Shown: positions 15,864-25,000, counted from the first letter of the stretch. The stretch is 64,000 nt of DNA from Solirubrobacterales bacterium (GCA_003132505.1 PKXY01000045.1:30569-94568), one strand, 5' to 3'. Numbers and translations: made by a program. The notes: generated by a model not told the origin, from the letters alone.

Positions 15864-15922
15864 CGATCAACCCCCGGCTGGTCGCTTTCTCGGTTTCGGC
15901 GAACACGCTAGCACAAGTGAGA

Positions 15923-15946
15923 GTTACCGTTCCGCTTTGGTAACAT
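15923..15946. promoter_or_regulatory. TetR operator over the tetR -10 element
   Basis: GTTACC and GGTAAC form an inverted repeat separated by 10 bases (15923-15944), a typical TetR-family geometry. TAACAT at 15941-15946 fits the TANNNT -10 of the tetR gene, ending 10 bases before its ATG. On the other strand TAGCGT at 15905-15910 is a possible -10 for the MMPL gene, putting the operator over its -35 region. A bound repressor would therefore shut both genes. Confidence 0.6.
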
Positions 15947-15956
15947 ACGTCACAAC

Positions 15957-16559
15957 ATGGCCACGACCTCGCCCGACCGCGCGCTGCGCGTCGACGCGCA
16001 GCGCAACCAGGACCGAATCGTCGCGGCGGCGCACGAAGCGTTCGCCGAGTTGGGCTACGAGGTCACGATCGAGGAGATCGCGCGGCGCGCCGGCGTCGGC
16101 GCAGCGACTATCTACCGGCGCTTCCCGACGAAGGAACGACTGCTGCACGCGATCTTCGACACCCGTATCGGCGAGCTCGAGCTCGACATCGCGGCCGCCA
16201 CGGCGATGCCCGATCCGTGGGAGGCGCTGCTCGCCGGCATCCGCGCGCTGATCGAGATTCAGACCGCGAACATGGTCTTCCTCCAAGCGCTCGACCAGTC
16301 AGGCGTGATGCTCGAGCTGAAGGACGAGATCAACGTCCGTGTCTTCGAGCCGCTCAGCGTCCTCTTCTCTCGCGCCCAGGCCAGCGGACAGATCCGCGGC
16401 GACCTCGACCCCTCAGAGCTCCCGCTCCTGATCCAGATGGTCACCGCAACGGCAAAACACACCCCCACGTGCCCGACGCCGGCGAGCGCTGTGCGCTACC
16501 TGGCGCTCCTCGCCGACGCTCTGCGCACGCCAACCCCCAGCGTGCTCCCGCCCGGCTAG
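15957..16559 (+). CDS. TetR-family transcriptional regulator
   Basis: 200 residues. The N-terminal helix-turn-helix reads RIVAAAHEAFAELGYEVTIEEIARRAGVGAATIYRRFPTKERLLHAIF, a canonical TetR DNA-binding domain. The C-terminal ligand domain is divergent, with LDQSGVMLELKDEI in the middle. It is divergent from the MMPL exporter, and the intergenic inverted repeat GTTACC-N10-GGTAAC is the probable operator, so it most likely represses the exporter and itself until an exported compound binds. Confidence 0.9.
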   Translation: MATTSPDRALRVDAQRNQDRIVAAAHEAFAELGYEVTIEEIARRAGVGAATIYRRFPTKERLLHAIFDTRIGELELDIAAATAMPDPWEALLAGIRALIEIQTANMVFLQALDQSGVMLELKDEINVRVFEPLSVLFSRAQASGQIRGDLDPSELPLLIQMVTATAKHTPTCPTPASAVRYLALLADALRTPTPSVLPPG

Positions 16560-16598
16560 CAGCGGCGAGCGTGCGCTAAGACGGCCTCTGAGGTACCC

Positions 16599-16626
16599 GA
16601 TTGATCCGGCGACGGCCGGATCAATC
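16599..16626. terminator. Bidirectional hairpin between tetR and aldehyde dehydrogenase genes
   Basis: GATTGATCCGGC and GCCGGATCAATC pair perfectly (12 bases) around the loop GACG. It sits between two convergent genes and overlaps the last bases of the dehydrogenase frame. No U tract follows, as is common for actinobacterial terminators. Confidence 0.6.
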
Positions 16627-18048
16627 GAGCTTGGCCATCACGTGCTTGATGACCGTGTAGTCCTCCAGCGAGTAGATCGAGAGATCCTTGCCGTAGCCGG
16701 ATTGCTTGAAGCCACCGTGCGGCATCTCGGAGACAAGCGGGATGTGGTCGTTGATCCAGACGCAGCCGAAGCGCAGCGCCTTGGAGACGCGAAGCGCCCG
16801 CTTGACGTCGCGCGTCCAGACCGAGGAAGCCAGACCGTAGGGCGTTCCGTTGGCCCACTTGATCGCCTCCTCCTCGTCGCTGAAGCGCTGCACCGTGATG
16901 ACCGGCCCGAAGATCTCGCGCTGAATCAGCTCGTCGTCCTGCTCCAGCCCGGCGAGCACCGTGGGTTCGAGGAAGAAGCCTGAACCAGCCGGTTCGTTGC
17001 CGCCCGTGACGAGCTCGACGTGCTTGCCGCGCCGCTCGAGCAGACCCTCCACACGCTCGCGCTGGCGCGCCGAGTTGAGCGGCCCGAGCGTCGTGTCCTC
17101 GGCCAAGGTGTCGCCGAGGACGAGCCCTTGGGCCTGTTCGGAGAGTCCAGCGACGACCTCGTCGTAGACCTTGGGACCGGCGAGTACGCGCGTCGCAGCG
17201 GTGCAGTCTTGCCCGGCGTTGTAGTAGCCGGTGCCGGCGATCGTCTCGAGCGCGCTCTCCAGCTCGACGTCGTCGAACACCACGACCGGGGCCTTGCCGC
17301 CAAGCTCGAGGTGGACGCGCTTCAGCGTCGTCGCCGCGCTGGCGGCGATCCGCTTCCCGGTCTCAACCGAACCGGTGAGCGAGACCATGTCGACGTCCGG
17401 ATGGTCGACGAGCGCCTGCCCGGCCGGGTCGCCGTGGCCGCAGACCACGTTGAGGACTCCCGCCGGCAGGAACTCGGCCGCCAGTTCAGCGAGGCGGAGC
17501 GCGGTGATCGGGGTTGTCTCGGCCGGTTTGAGCACGATCGTGTTGCCGGTCGCCAGCGCCGGGCCGATCTTCCAGATCGCCATCAACAACGGGTAGTTCC
17601 AAGGCGCGATCTGACCGATCACGCCCACCGGCTCGCGCCGGACGTAGGACGTGTAGCCCTCGAGATACTCGCCCGCGGCGCGGCCTTCAAGGCAACGAGC
17701 TGCGCTCGCAAAGAACCGCAGGTTGTCTGCCGCGACCGGAATCTCGTCGTTTCGCATCGCCGACAGCGGCTTGCCGGCATTCATCGAGTCATCGCGGGCG
17801 AGCTCGTCGCCGTGCTCCTCGACCGCGGTCGCCAGGCCGAGCAGCGCCTCAGCGCGCTCGGCGGGCGTCGTCTGCGACCAGCCCTCGAACGCGCGGCGCG
17901 CGGCGCCCACCGCGGCATCGATGTCGACGGCACCGGAAAGCGGCGCCTGTGCGATCGTCTCGCCGGTCGCGGGGTTCAGAACCGGCTCGCTCGCGCCGTC
18001 CGCCGGTGCGACGAAGGCGCCATTGATGAAGTTCTCGAGTTCTCGCAA
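16621..18048 (-). CDS. Aminobutyraldehyde/betaine-aldehyde-type NAD(P)-dependent aldehyde dehydrogenase
   Basis: 475 residues, full length for the aldehyde dehydrogenase superfamily. Seen: N-terminal [11 protein letters not shown], cofactor-fold [22 protein letters not shown] and KPAETTP, general base Glu in HLELGGKAP, nucleophile Cys in [13 protein letters not shown], and EIFGPVITV. The NAGQDC context and W-K-I-G-P-A-L are typical of 4-aminobutyraldehyde dehydrogenases (PatD-like), which turn 4-aminobutanal into GABA. It is last in the four-gene amine operon, 14 bases after alanine dehydrogenase. Substrate is inferred from motif style and neighbours; 5-aminovaleraldehyde or betaine aldehyde are alternatives. 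Confidence 0.85.
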   Translation of the reverse strand: MRELENFINGAFVAPADGASEPVLNPATGETIAQAPLSGAVDIDAAVGAARRAFEGWSQTTPAERAEALLGLATAVEEHGDELARDDSMNAGKPLSAMRNDEIPVAADNLRFFASAARCLEGRAAGEYLEGYTSYVRREPVGVIGQIAPWNYPLLMAIWKIGPALATGNTIVLKPAETTPITALRLAELAAEFLPAGVLNVVCGHGDPAGQALVDHPDVDMVSLTGSVETGKRIAASAATTLKRVHLELGGKAPVVVFDDVELESALETIAGTGYYNAGQDCTAATRVLAGPKVYDEVVAGLSEQAQGLVLGDTLAEDTTLGPLNSARQRERVEGLLERRGKHVELVTGGNEPAGSGFFLEPTVLAGLEQDDELIQREIFGPVITVQRFSDEEEAIKWANGTPYGLASSVWTRDVKRALRVSKALRFGCVWINDHIPLVSEMPHGGFKQSGYGKDLSIYSLEDYTVIKHVMAKLD

Positions 18049-18062
18049 CGTCCCTCCCTTGA

Positions 18063-19184
18063 TTAGGCGGCGCCGAGCGCCGCCTCGATAGGCACCGGCT
18101 CCTCGCCGATGCTGCGAGCAACCGCCGCGTGCGTTGCCACGCCGCCGGCGACGTTGACACCTCGGCGGAGCCCCGGATCGACGGCCACCGCCCCAGCGAC
18201 GCCGCGGTCGGCGAGCGCCAGCACGTACGGCAGCGTCGCGTTCGCGAGCGCGTGCGTGGCGGTCACCGGCACCGCCCCGGGCATGTTCGTGACGCAGTAG
18301 TGCGTGATTCCGTCGACCTCGAACGTCGGCTCGTGATGGGTGGTCGGTCGCGACGTCTCGAAGCAGCCGCCCTGGTCGATCGCAACATCGACCAGAACGG
18401 TGCCGGGCCGCATCATCGCGAGCTGGCTGCGACGGATCACGTACGGAGCGCGGTCACCGACGACGAGCACCGCTCCGATCACCAGGTCGACTCGCGGCAG
18501 CATCTCCTCGATCGCGAGCGTCGAGGAGTGGACGGTCGAGCAGCGACCGCCGAGCGCCACCTCAAGCTCGCGCAGGCGGTCGATCGAGATGTCGAAGATG
18601 AAGACGTCGGCACCGAGACCGATAGCGACGGCGGCGGCGTGCTGGCCAACATTGCCGCCGCCGATGATCATCACGTTCGCGGCGGCGACCCCGGGGACGC
18701 CGCCGAGCAGCACGCCGCGGCCGCCGAGCGGCTTCTCGAGCATGAAGGCGCCGGCTTGCGTCGCGAGCCGGCCCGCGATCTCCGACATCGGCGCGAGCAG
18801 CGGCAACCGTCCGTGGCGATCCTCGACCGTCTCGTAGGCGATGCACGTGGCGCCCGACGCGCAGAGCGCACGCGTGAGCTCGGGCGCCGGCGCGAGGTGC
18901 AGGTAGGTGAACAGGATCTGTCCCGGACGCAGGCGCGCAACCTCGAAGTCGAGCGGCTCCTTGACCTTGACCACCATGTCGGCGTCCGCGAAGAGCGACT
19001 GCGCGTCTGCGACGATTGCTGCGCCCTGGCCCGTGAACTGCTCGTCGGAGAAGCCGCTCGCGAGGCCGGCGCCGGCCTCGACCAGCACCTCGTGATCGTG
19101 CTCGCACAGCTCGCGCACGCCGGCCGGCGTGATCGATATGCGGTACTCGTCAGCCTTCGTCTCGCGCGGGACGCCGACCTTCAT
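18063..19184 (-). CDS. ald: Alanine dehydrogenase
   Basis: 373 residues, the normal length. It opens with [23 protein letters not shown] (substrate-binding R and K region), has [10 protein letters not shown] with the catalytic Lys, [10 protein letters not shown] with the conserved His, an NAD-binding [24 protein letters not shown] and the end [21 protein letters not shown]. It interconverts L-alanine and pyruvate plus ammonia with NAD. Its ATG overlaps the upstream stop (ATGA). In this operon it would regenerate pyruvate for a pyruvate-dependent aminotransferase and release the amino nitrogen as ammonia. Confidence 0.95.
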   Translation of the reverse strand: MKVGVPRETKADEYRISITPAGVRELCEHDHEVLVEAGAGLASGFSDEQFTGQGAAIVADAQSLFADADMVVKVKEPLDFEVARLRPGQILFTYLHLAPAPELTRALCASGATCIAYETVEDRHGRLPLLAPMSEIAGRLATQAGAFMLEKPLGGRGVLLGGVPGVAAANVMIIGGGNVGQHAAAVAIGLGADVFIFDISIDRLRELEVALGGRCSTVHSSTLAIEEMLPRVDLVIGAVLVVGDRAPYVIRRSQLAMMRPGTVLVDVAIDQGGCFETSRPTTHHEPTFEVDGITHYCVTNMPGAVPVTATHALANATLPYVLALADRGVAGAVAVDPGLRRGVNVAGGVATHAAVARSIGEEPVPIEAALGAA

Positions 19185-20290
19185 GCTGCGAGCTCTTCAA
19201 CCTGGACGCTGATCTCACAGCTGCGCGTCGCAACCTCGGCGAAGAGATCCTCTGGAGCGATGCAGCGCTCCGGGAATTGGGCGCCGATTGCATCGATCCG
19301 CCCGCGCGCCAGGAGCCGCACCGCAGCCACCGCGGGGGCCGCAGTCGAGACGACCGAGCCACCGAGACGAAACGGCACATGAGGGTTCGTGACGCTTCGA
19401 ACACGAACCGCTCGGCCGCCGCCGCGCGCCTCGATCAAATGTATGGAGACCGTTTCATCTGATGGTGGCGCGGCCTCGCGCTGCGCGCGGGCGATGTCCT
19501 CCAGGCCCCCCTGGGCGAGCTCGCGCAGGCGCTTCTCGATGGTCGGCGATAGCGACAGACGGAAGGAGCACTCGGCGCAGTCGAAGCTCTTACCGAAGCT
19601 GACGAGCTCGGAGTGGAGCGTGTAGATCGTTTCGGCGCTGCCGATCGGGTCGCCAAAATCGACCGTGCCGCCACTGGTGAGCGGTTTGATCTCAGTCGGC
19701 CTGCCGTCGCGGAGCACGACGGGCTTGAGCGTCACCTCGTCGATCAGCGTCTGGACCGCGTAGGGCGGGCTGAAGGATCCCGGCGGGTTGAAGTCGCGGC
19801 CGCCGGCGACGATGTCGATCGAGTCGACGGCACCGAGCTCCGCGACGGCGCGGGCCGCCATCAGGTTCGTCTTGCCGGGGCTCGAGCCCATGCCGAGCAG
19901 GGCAAGCCGCCCCGCGTGCTCGAAGCGATCATTCAGCTCGAGCTGCTCCATCGTGACGTGGTAGAGACCGCCGAGGTCGATGTAGTCGCAGCTGGCCGCA
20001 AGACAGGCCTCCATCGCGTCGAGGTTCACGCGGTATGACGCGGTGTTGATCAGTACATCGTGTCCCGCAAGCTGCTCCGCGAGCCCGGCGCGCGCATCGG
20101 CCGCCCGCGCGGCGGCCTTCTCGCCGCCGTGCGCAGTCGCGGCAGCTGCCGCGCGCTCGCCGTCGAGATCCAGCGCGAGCACGCTCACAACCTCGTCGGA
20201 GGCCGCAAGGTCCTCGAGGATCGCAGGCGCGATCGTGCCCGCTGCGCCCAGGACGACGACGCGCAACTGCCCTTTGCCGTTCGCGCTCAC
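19181..20290 (-). CDS. Saccharopine-dehydrogenase-family oxidoreductase
   Basis: 369 residues. The N-terminal Rossmann motif is VVVLGAAGTIAPAILEDLA, followed by DVLINTASYRVNLDAMEACLAASCDYIDLGGLYHVT and LALLGMGSSPGKTNLMAARAV, typical of the saccharopine dehydrogenase/carboxynorspermidine dehydrogenase superfamily (Sacchrp_dh_NADP plus C-terminal domain). Members reduce or oxidise secondary-amine adducts of amino acids, or act on lysine or polyamine derivatives. It lies between an omega-aminotransferase and alanine dehydrogenase, with overlaps or small gaps, so a step in amine or lysine catabolism is likely. The exact substrate cannot be read from the sequence. Confidence 0.82.
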   Translation of the reverse strand: MSANGKGQLRVVVLGAAGTIAPAILEDLAASDEVVSVLALDLDGERAAAAATAHGGEKAAARAADARAGLAEQLAGHDVLINTASYRVNLDAMEACLAASCDYIDLGGLYHVTMEQLELNDRFEHAGRLALLGMGSSPGKTNLMAARAVAELGAVDSIDIVAGGRDFNPPGSFSPPYAVQTLIDEVTLKPVVLRDGRPTEIKPLTSGGTVDFGDPIGSAETIYTLHSELVSFGKSFDCAECSFRLSLSPTIEKRLRELAQGGLEDIARAQREAAPPSDETVSIHLIEARGGGRAVRVRSVTNPHVPFRLGGSVVSTAAPAVAAVRLLARGRIDAIGAQFPERCIAPEDLFAEVATRSCEISVQVEELAA

Positions 20291-20300
20291 TGCGGGCCGC

Positions 20301-21677
20301 TCAGGCGATGCGCTCGCTCGCGGCGGTGAGCACCGTACGCAGCACGTGTCCGACCTCCTCGAACTGTTCGCTGTCGGCGATCAGCGGCAGCGCGAGTTGA
20401 ATCACCGGGTCACCGCGATCATCGGCGCGGCAGATCAGACCGTTGCGGTACAGCTCGCCGGAGAGAAAGCCGCGCAGCAGGTCCTCGGACTCGTCGTCGT
20501 TGAACGTCTCCTTGGTTGTCTGGTCCTTGACGAGCTCTACAGCCTGGAAGAAGCCGGCGCCGCGAACATCGCCGACGATCGGGATGTCCCGCAGATCCTC
20601 AAGCATCGCGCGGAACTCGCCCTCCTTGTCGCGGACGTGCGCGCAGAGGTCCTCGCGCTCGAAGATGTCGAGGTTCGCCATGGCGACCGCAGCCGCCACC
20701 GGGTGACCACCGAAGGTGAAGCCGTGCGCGAAGCTGCGCGTTCCCTGTAGGAACGGTTCGGCAAGGCGATCGGAGACGATCATCGCCCCCATCGGGACGT
20801 TGGCCGACGTCAGTCCCTTCGCAGTCGTGATGATGTCCGGGATGTAGCCGAAGCGCTCGGAACCGAAGTAGTAGCCGAGCCGGCCCCAGGAGCAGATCAC
20901 CTCATCGGAGATCAGCAGCACGTTGTTGGCGTCGCAGATCTCCCGCACCCGCTGGAAATAGCCCTCCTGCGGCACCAGGCAGCCGCCGCCGTTCTGGACC
21001 GGCTCGAGGATCACGGCGGCGACCGTGTCCGGGCCCTCGAACTCGATCCGCTCGGCAATCGCCTCAGCGGCCCACAGCGGGTCGCGGTCCGCGGGCCAAC
21101 GGTAGCTGTTCGTGTTCGGCACGTGGCAGCCGCCGGGCGTGAGCGGCTCGAACTGCTCGCGAATCGAGGTGATCCCGGTCGCTGACAGCGCCCCGAGCGA
21201 GGTGCCGTGATAGGCGATCTCGCGCGCGATCACCTTCGTCTTCTGGGCGTAGCCCGTGAGGCGGTGGTAGTTGCGCGCGAGCTTCAGGGCGCTCTCAACC
21301 GCCTCCGAGCCGCCGGAGGTAAAGAAGACGCGGTTCAGGTCCGCCGGGGCAAGCGAGGCGATCCGTGTCGCGAGCTCGATCGCGCGCGGGTGCGCGTAGC
21401 TCCAAGTCGTGTAGAAGTCGAGCTCGCGGATCTGTGCCGCCGCCGCCTCGGCCAGCTCCGGCCTGCCATGTCCAGCGTTGACGCAGAACAGCGCGGCGAG
21501 GCCGTCGAGGTAGCGTTTGCCATCCGCGTCATAGACGTAGCAACCCTCTCCCGCGACGATGATCGGCAGCGGCGCGTGCGGGTCGCTGCCAAGCCGCGAG
21601 AAGTGCATCCAGAGGTGCCGGCGAGCAAGCTCGGACAGCTCAATGGTCGAGTACTCGTGGGTGGCGGTGATGGACAC
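20301..21677 (-). CDS. Class III omega-aminotransferase (putrescine/beta-alanine:pyruvate type)
   Basis: 458 residues from GTG 21677, chosen because GGAGG lies nine bases upstream and family homology begins there; the ORF track start is 38 codons too long. PLP-dependent fold type I: YDADGKRYLDGLAALFCVNAGHGRPEL, FFTSGGSEAVESALKLAR, ISDEVICSWGRLGYYFGSERFGYIPDIITTAKGLTSANVPMGAMIVSD (Asp and Schiff-base Lys in TTAKGL) and HGFTFGGHPVAAA. This pattern is that of diamine or beta-alanine:pyruvate transaminases. Pyruvate as acceptor fits the alanine dehydrogenase in the same operon. First gene of the operon, divergent from an APC permease. Confidence 0.88.
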   Translation of the reverse strand: MSITATHEYSTIELSELARRHLWMHFSRLGSDPHAPLPIIVAGEGCYVYDADGKRYLDGLAALFCVNAGHGRPELAEAAAAQIRELDFYTTWSYAHPRAIELATRIASLAPADLNRVFFTSGGSEAVESALKLARNYHRLTGYAQKTKVIAREIAYHGTSLGALSATGITSIREQFEPLTPGGCHVPNTNSYRWPADRDPLWAAEAIAERIEFEGPDTVAAVILEPVQNGGGCLVPQEGYFQRVREICDANNVLLISDEVICSWGRLGYYFGSERFGYIPDIITTAKGLTSANVPMGAMIVSDRLAEPFLQGTRSFAHGFTFGGHPVAAAVAMANLDIFEREDLCAHVRDKEGEFRAMLEDLRDIPIVGDVRGAGFFQAVELVKDQTTKETFNDDESEDLLRGFLSGELYRNGLICRADDRGDPVIQLALPLIADSEQFEEVGHVLRTVLTAASERIA

Positions 21678-21811
21678 GACGCTCTGCCTCCGATGCCGGT
21701 TGCCTAGCTCACACGCTAACACCACCGCGGGGAGCGCATCACGACACCGCGGTTTGCGATTCAATACGCGCCTTCCCAGGGGTGTGGGCAAGGTCGACTA
21801 GGGAGGCAGCC

Positions 21812-23380
21812 GTGGAGAGCGCAGCCGTTCCGGTAAGTCCAGACACACCGAAGCGCTCGAGCGCCCCTGGTGAGAAGGGCCTCAAGACCAACGCGATCGG
21901 CTATGCGTCGAACGTCGTGGTCGCCGTCGCCTCGACTGCGCCGGCATACAGCATCGCCGTGACGCTCGGCTTCATCGTCGCCGTCGGCGGCCTCGGTGTT
22001 CACGCGCCGGCGATCATGATCGTCTCGTTCATTCCGATTCTGTTCGTGTCGCTCGGCTATCGCTGGTTCAACCTCCACGACCCGGACGCCGGTACGACCT
22101 TCGCCTGGCTGACGCGCGCAATGGGTCCACAGCTCGGCTGGATCAACGGCTGGGCGATCTTCCTCGCCGACGTGCTCGTGATGGCTTCGCTGGCTGCGAT
22201 CGCGGGGTCCTACACGTTTCTTCTCGTCGGCTGGACGGCTGCCGCCCACTCGACGTTCGCGCTGATCGTCGCGTCGGTCATTTGGATCGCTCTGATGACC
22301 TGGATCTGCTGGCGAGGGATCGAGCTCTCGGCGCGTATCCAGCAATTCCTACTGACCTTCGAGGTAGTGATCCTGGCGATCTTCGCGATCGTCGCACTGG
22401 TCGATGTCTATTCCGGGCACGCTCTCACAGGTGCGGGGGTCCACCCCCTCCACCCCGAGCTGTCTTGGTTCAACCCGTTCGCGCTCAGCTGGGGCGCGCT
22501 CGCTGACGGCGTGCTGCTGGGTATCTTCGTGTACTGGGGTTGGGACTCCGGCGTCGCGATCAACGAGGAGTCGGAGAACCCCGCCGAGGGACCCGGCCGT
22601 GCGGCAGTCGTGTCGACGCTGCTGCTGCTGCTGATCTACGTGCTCGTCACCACCGGCGCCCAGTCGGTCGGTGGACTCGACTTCCTCAAAAGCAACTCGG
22701 CCGACATTCTCAGTCCGCTCGGCAACGTGGTGTTCGGCCATGGCATTCTGCAGAAACTGCTGCTCTTCTCCGTGCTGACGTCAGCTTCGGCTTCGACGCA
22801 GACGACGATCCTGCCGACCGCGCGGACCACACTCTCGATGGCCGCTTGGGGAGCGATCCCGAAGATATTCGGCCACACCCACCCGAAGTTCCAGACGCCC
22901 GACGTCTCGACGCTCGCGATGGGCGCGATCTCGACGGTCTGGACGGTCGGCGTAATAGCCTTGAACCCAGGCAAGAACGGGAGCCCGGGCAACGTGCTCC
23001 TGGACTCGATCACCGCGGTCGGCTTCGCGATCTGCTTCTACTACGGCTTCACCGGGTTCGCCTGCGCGGTCTATTACCGAAGGGAGCTGCTCGTCAACGC
23101 GCGCCGCTTCTTCCTCGTCGGCGTGCTCCCGATGATAGGCGGGCTCTTGATGTTCGCCGTCTTCTACAAGGCCTACGTCTCCTACAGCGTCGCGGGCGCC
23201 AACTACTCGCCACCGTTCGACGGCTTCCAGGTGCCGATCGTCATCGGCATCGGTGGGCTGCTGCTCGGCGTCGTCCTGATGTTCATCGCGTGGCCGTTGC
23301 AGCGCGAGTACTTCAAGCGCCGGCCCGAGACGGCCGACCCGGCAGTCCTCGAAGCGCACTTCGCACACAAGAAGACATGA
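21812..23380 (+). CDS. APC-family amino acid/polyamine permease
   Basis: 522 residues from GTG 21812, which has GGGAGG five bases upstream; the longer GTG 21782 start lacks a site. Twelve or so membrane helices; helix 1 region NAIGYASNVVVAVASTAPAYSIAVTLGF has the broken-helix pattern of the APC superfamily, and VYWGWDSGVAINEESENPAEGPGRA is the conserved helix 6-7 loop. Cytoplasmic tail ends in HFAHKKT. Divergent from the aminotransferase operon, so it probably imports the amine degraded there (for example putrescine), by proton symport or exchange. Its stop overlaps the next start. Confidence 0.88.
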   Translation: MESAAVPVSPDTPKRSSAPGEKGLKTNAIGYASNVVVAVASTAPAYSIAVTLGFIVAVGGLGVHAPAIMIVSFIPILFVSLGYRWFNLHDPDAGTTFAWLTRAMGPQLGWINGWAIFLADVLVMASLAAIAGSYTFLLVGWTAAAHSTFALIVASVIWIALMTWICWRGIELSARIQQFLLTFEVVILAIFAIVALVDVYSGHALTGAGVHPLHPELSWFNPFALSWGALADGVLLGIFVYWGWDSGVAINEESENPAEGPGRAAVVSTLLLLLIYVLVTTGAQSVGGLDFLKSNSADILSPLGNVVFGHGILQKLLLFSVLTSASASTQTTILPTARTTLSMAAWGAIPKIFGHTHPKFQTPDVSTLAMGAISTVWTVGVIALNPGKNGSPGNVLLDSITAVGFAICFYYGFTGFACAVYYRRELLVNARRFFLVGVLPMIGGLLMFAVFYKAYVSYSVAGANYSPPFDGFQVPIVIGIGGLLLGVVLMFIAWPLQREYFKRRPETADPAVLEAHFAHKKT

Positions 23381-23835
23381 CCGACTTCGGGATCGCCCGC
23401 GTGAGCGCGCGCGACATCGACGAGGTGATGCCGCTGCTGCGGGGCTACTGCGAGTTCTACGAGGCGGCGCCCAGCGAAGCCGCGCTGCGCGGTGTCTGCG
23501 AGGCGCTGCTGGAGGCGCCGGATACTGCCGGCATCCAGCTGCTCGCGCGCCTCGGCGACGGTACCGCGGTCGGGCTTGCAACGCTGCTTTGGACCTTCTC
23601 TACGCTCAATGCCGGGCCGATCGGTCTGATGAACGACCTCTACGTCGCCCCCGCCGCGCGCGGCGGCGGGATCGGCGCGACACTGATCGAGGCCTGCGCC
23701 GGCGAGTGCGTGCACCACGGCGCAGTCGCGCTGGAGTGGTACACAGCGCCGACGAACAAGCGGGCGCAGGCCGTCTACGATCGCACTGGCGCTAGCCGCG
23801 AGGAGTGGATCAACTACTCGCTGCCGGTGTCCTGA
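23377..23835 (+). CDS. GNAT-family N-acetyltransferase
   Basis: 152 residues starting at the ATG that overlaps the permease stop (ATGA). Acetyl-CoA-binding motif A is NDLYVAPAARGGGIGATLIEACAGECVHHGA, with R-x-x-x-x-G-x-A-like spacing, followed by EWYTAPTNKRAQAVYDRTGA. Members of this type acetylate small amines or amino acids. Translational coupling to an amine permease makes a polyamine or diamine a plausible acceptor, a guess from context. The last 26 bases overlap the convergent marR gene. Confidence 0.87.
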   Translation: MTDFGIARVSARDIDEVMPLLRGYCEFYEAAPSEAALRGVCEALLEAPDTAGIQLLARLGDGTAVGLATLLWTFSTLNAGPIGLMNDLYVAPAARGGGIGATLIEACAGECVHHGAVALEWYTAPTNKRAQAVYDRTGASREEWINYSLPVS

Positions 23836-24277
23836 GGGGCTCGCCGCCGATCCGCTTCCACAGTGCGGCCAGCGCGACCTGCTCGTCGGCGTCGATATGC
23901 GCGAGGAAGCGGCGCCGCACGTCGCCGCGGTGCGTCTCGCGCGCGCGATCCAGAAGCTCGCGGCCGGTGGGCGTGAGCACGAGCTCAAATCCGCGGCCGT
24001 CGCTGCGCAAGCGCTCACGCGCGACCAGCCCTTCCGCGCACAAGCGGTCGGCAAGCCGCGTGAAGCCGCCCGAGCTCATCAGAACCGCTTCGGCAAGCTC
24101 ACTCATCCGCAGCCGGCGACCCGGAGACTCGTCGAGCAGCACGAGCACGTCGTAGGCGCCGAGCGAGATCCCATGCCCGCGTTCGAGGCCAGCCTCGAGC
24201 TCGCGCCAGAGGAGCGCGTGGGTACGGGTGAAGCCACGCCAGGCGGCGAGCTCGCGCGCGTTCAGCTGGTCGTTCAT
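23810..24277 (-). CDS. MarR-family transcriptional regulator
   Basis: 155 residues with the MarR winged helix: GISLGAYDVLVLLDESPGRRLRMSELAEAVLMSSGGFTRLADRLCAEGLVARERLRSDGRGFELVLTPTGRELL. Recognition helix SSGGFTRLADRLC and wing RLRSDGRGFE are clear. ATG 24277. A perfect 18-base palindrome lies 13 bases upstream and is the likely autoregulatory operator. It lies 3' of greA on the same strand and converges on the acetyltransferase, so control of the permease/acetyltransferase genes is possible but not shown. Confidence 0.9.
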   Translation of the reverse strand: MNDQLNARELAAWRGFTRTHALLWRELEAGLERGHGISLGAYDVLVLLDESPGRRLRMSELAEAVLMSSGGFTRLADRLCAEGLVARERLRSDGRGFELVLTPTGRELLDRARETHRGDVRRRFLAHIDADEQVALAALWKRIGGEPLRTPAASS

Positions 24278-24289
24278 CAGTAAGGCTTA

Positions 24290-24307
24290 GTTGCCTGCGC
24301 AGGCAAC
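24290..24307. promoter_or_regulatory. MarR operator: perfect 18-bp palindrome
   Basis: GTTGCCTGCGCAGGCAAC reads identically on both strands. It lies 12 bases upstream of the marR ATG, in the 49-base gap after greA, where it would cover the promoter. Length and position are typical for MarR autoregulation. Confidence 0.65.
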
Positions 24308-24326
24308 CAGCCGCGCCTCGCAGCGG

Positions 24327-24800
24327 CTAGGCGACTGACAGCACGGTCAGCTCGCGCGTGCCACGCGGCAGCGAGACCGCTGCGACGTCGCCCGCCCGGC
24401 GCCCCAGCAGTGCCTTGGCGACGGGCGATTCGATCGAGATCTGCCCAGCGCTCGGGGACGCCGAGCGCGAACTGACGAGCTCGAAGCGTTGCTCGCGCCC
24501 CTGCTCGTCGCGAACGATCACGACCGAGCCGAACGCGACGGCTCCGTTGGGACCGCCGTCCTCGGCCACCTCGACCACCTGGGCTCGCGCGAGGCGATCG
24601 CGCAGCATCGCGATCCGTGTCTCGAGATGCGCCTGCTCGTTCTTGGCGTCGTGGTACTCGCTGTTTTCCTTCAGGTCGCCCCACTCGCGGGCGGTCTTGA
24701 TCCTCGAGGCAATGTCGCGCCGACCCTCGCCCTCGAGCTGCGCCAGCTCCGCTTGCAGCGCCTCGAGGTCGGCAGCCGTCATCAGCGTGGCGTCGTCCAT
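24327..24800 (-). CDS. greA: Transcription elongation factor GreA/GreB family
   Basis: 157 residues from ATG 24800. The N-terminal coiled coil (LEALQAELAQLEGEGRRDIASRIKTAREWGDLKENSEYHDAKNEQAHLETRI) carries the acidic tip D-L-K-E-N-S-E-Y that enters the polymerase secondary channel and stimulates RNA cleavage. The C-terminal FKBP-like domain ends GRRAGDVAAVSLPRGTRELTVLSV. The ORF track start is 32 codons too long; TACTCT exactly six bases before ATG 24800 supports a leaderless start there. Possibly a second Gre copy, since the housekeeping gene is usually elsewhere. Confidence 0.92.
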   Translation of the reverse strand: MDDATLMTAADLEALQAELAQLEGEGRRDIASRIKTAREWGDLKENSEYHDAKNEQAHLETRIAMLRDRLARAQVVEVAEDGGPNGAVAFGSVVIVRDEQGREQRFELVSSRSASPSAGQISIESPVAKALLGRRAGDVAAVSLPRGTRELTVLSVA

Positions 24801-24806
24801 ACCTGC

Positions 24807-24812
24807 AGAGTA
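24807..24812 (-). promoter_or_regulatory. -10 element (TACTCT) of greA, leaderless spacing
   Basis: TANNNT box on the minus strand followed by exactly six bases (GCAGGT) and the ATG. Transcription should start at the A of the start codon. Confidence 0.55.
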
Positions 24813-24845
24813 GTGATACGACTCGCGCGTCACGCGACGATGCAG

Positions 24846-24862
24846 GTGGAGGGAGCCTCCAC
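24846..24862. terminator. Short hairpin between the NlpC/P60-like gene and greA
   Basis: GTGGAGG and CCTCCAC pair around a GAG loop, 140 bases after the NlpC/P60-like stop on the minus strand. No U tract. The rest of the 200-base gap shows nothing else I can name. Confidence 0.3.
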
Positions 24863-25000
24863 ACACGAGCGATGACAGTACGCCCCGCCTGCTCATCGAC
24901 GGCAGGGAGCGGATCGCACTCCGGCGCAGGAGCTTGCCGAGCTCGGCGTCGCTCTGCCTGTTGACGCGGCCTCCTGAAGCAGGCGGCTAGCCGACGGGGG

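Noticed and set aside
18129-19382. 417-residue plus-strand ORF opposite ald
   Set aside because: Complement of the alanine dehydrogenase frame; no independent support.
24890-24977. Plus-strand frame ending in RTPAQELAELGVALPVDAAS before a TGA
   Set aside because: Looks like the tail of a protein, but only about 32 codons follow the previous stop and I cannot name a family.
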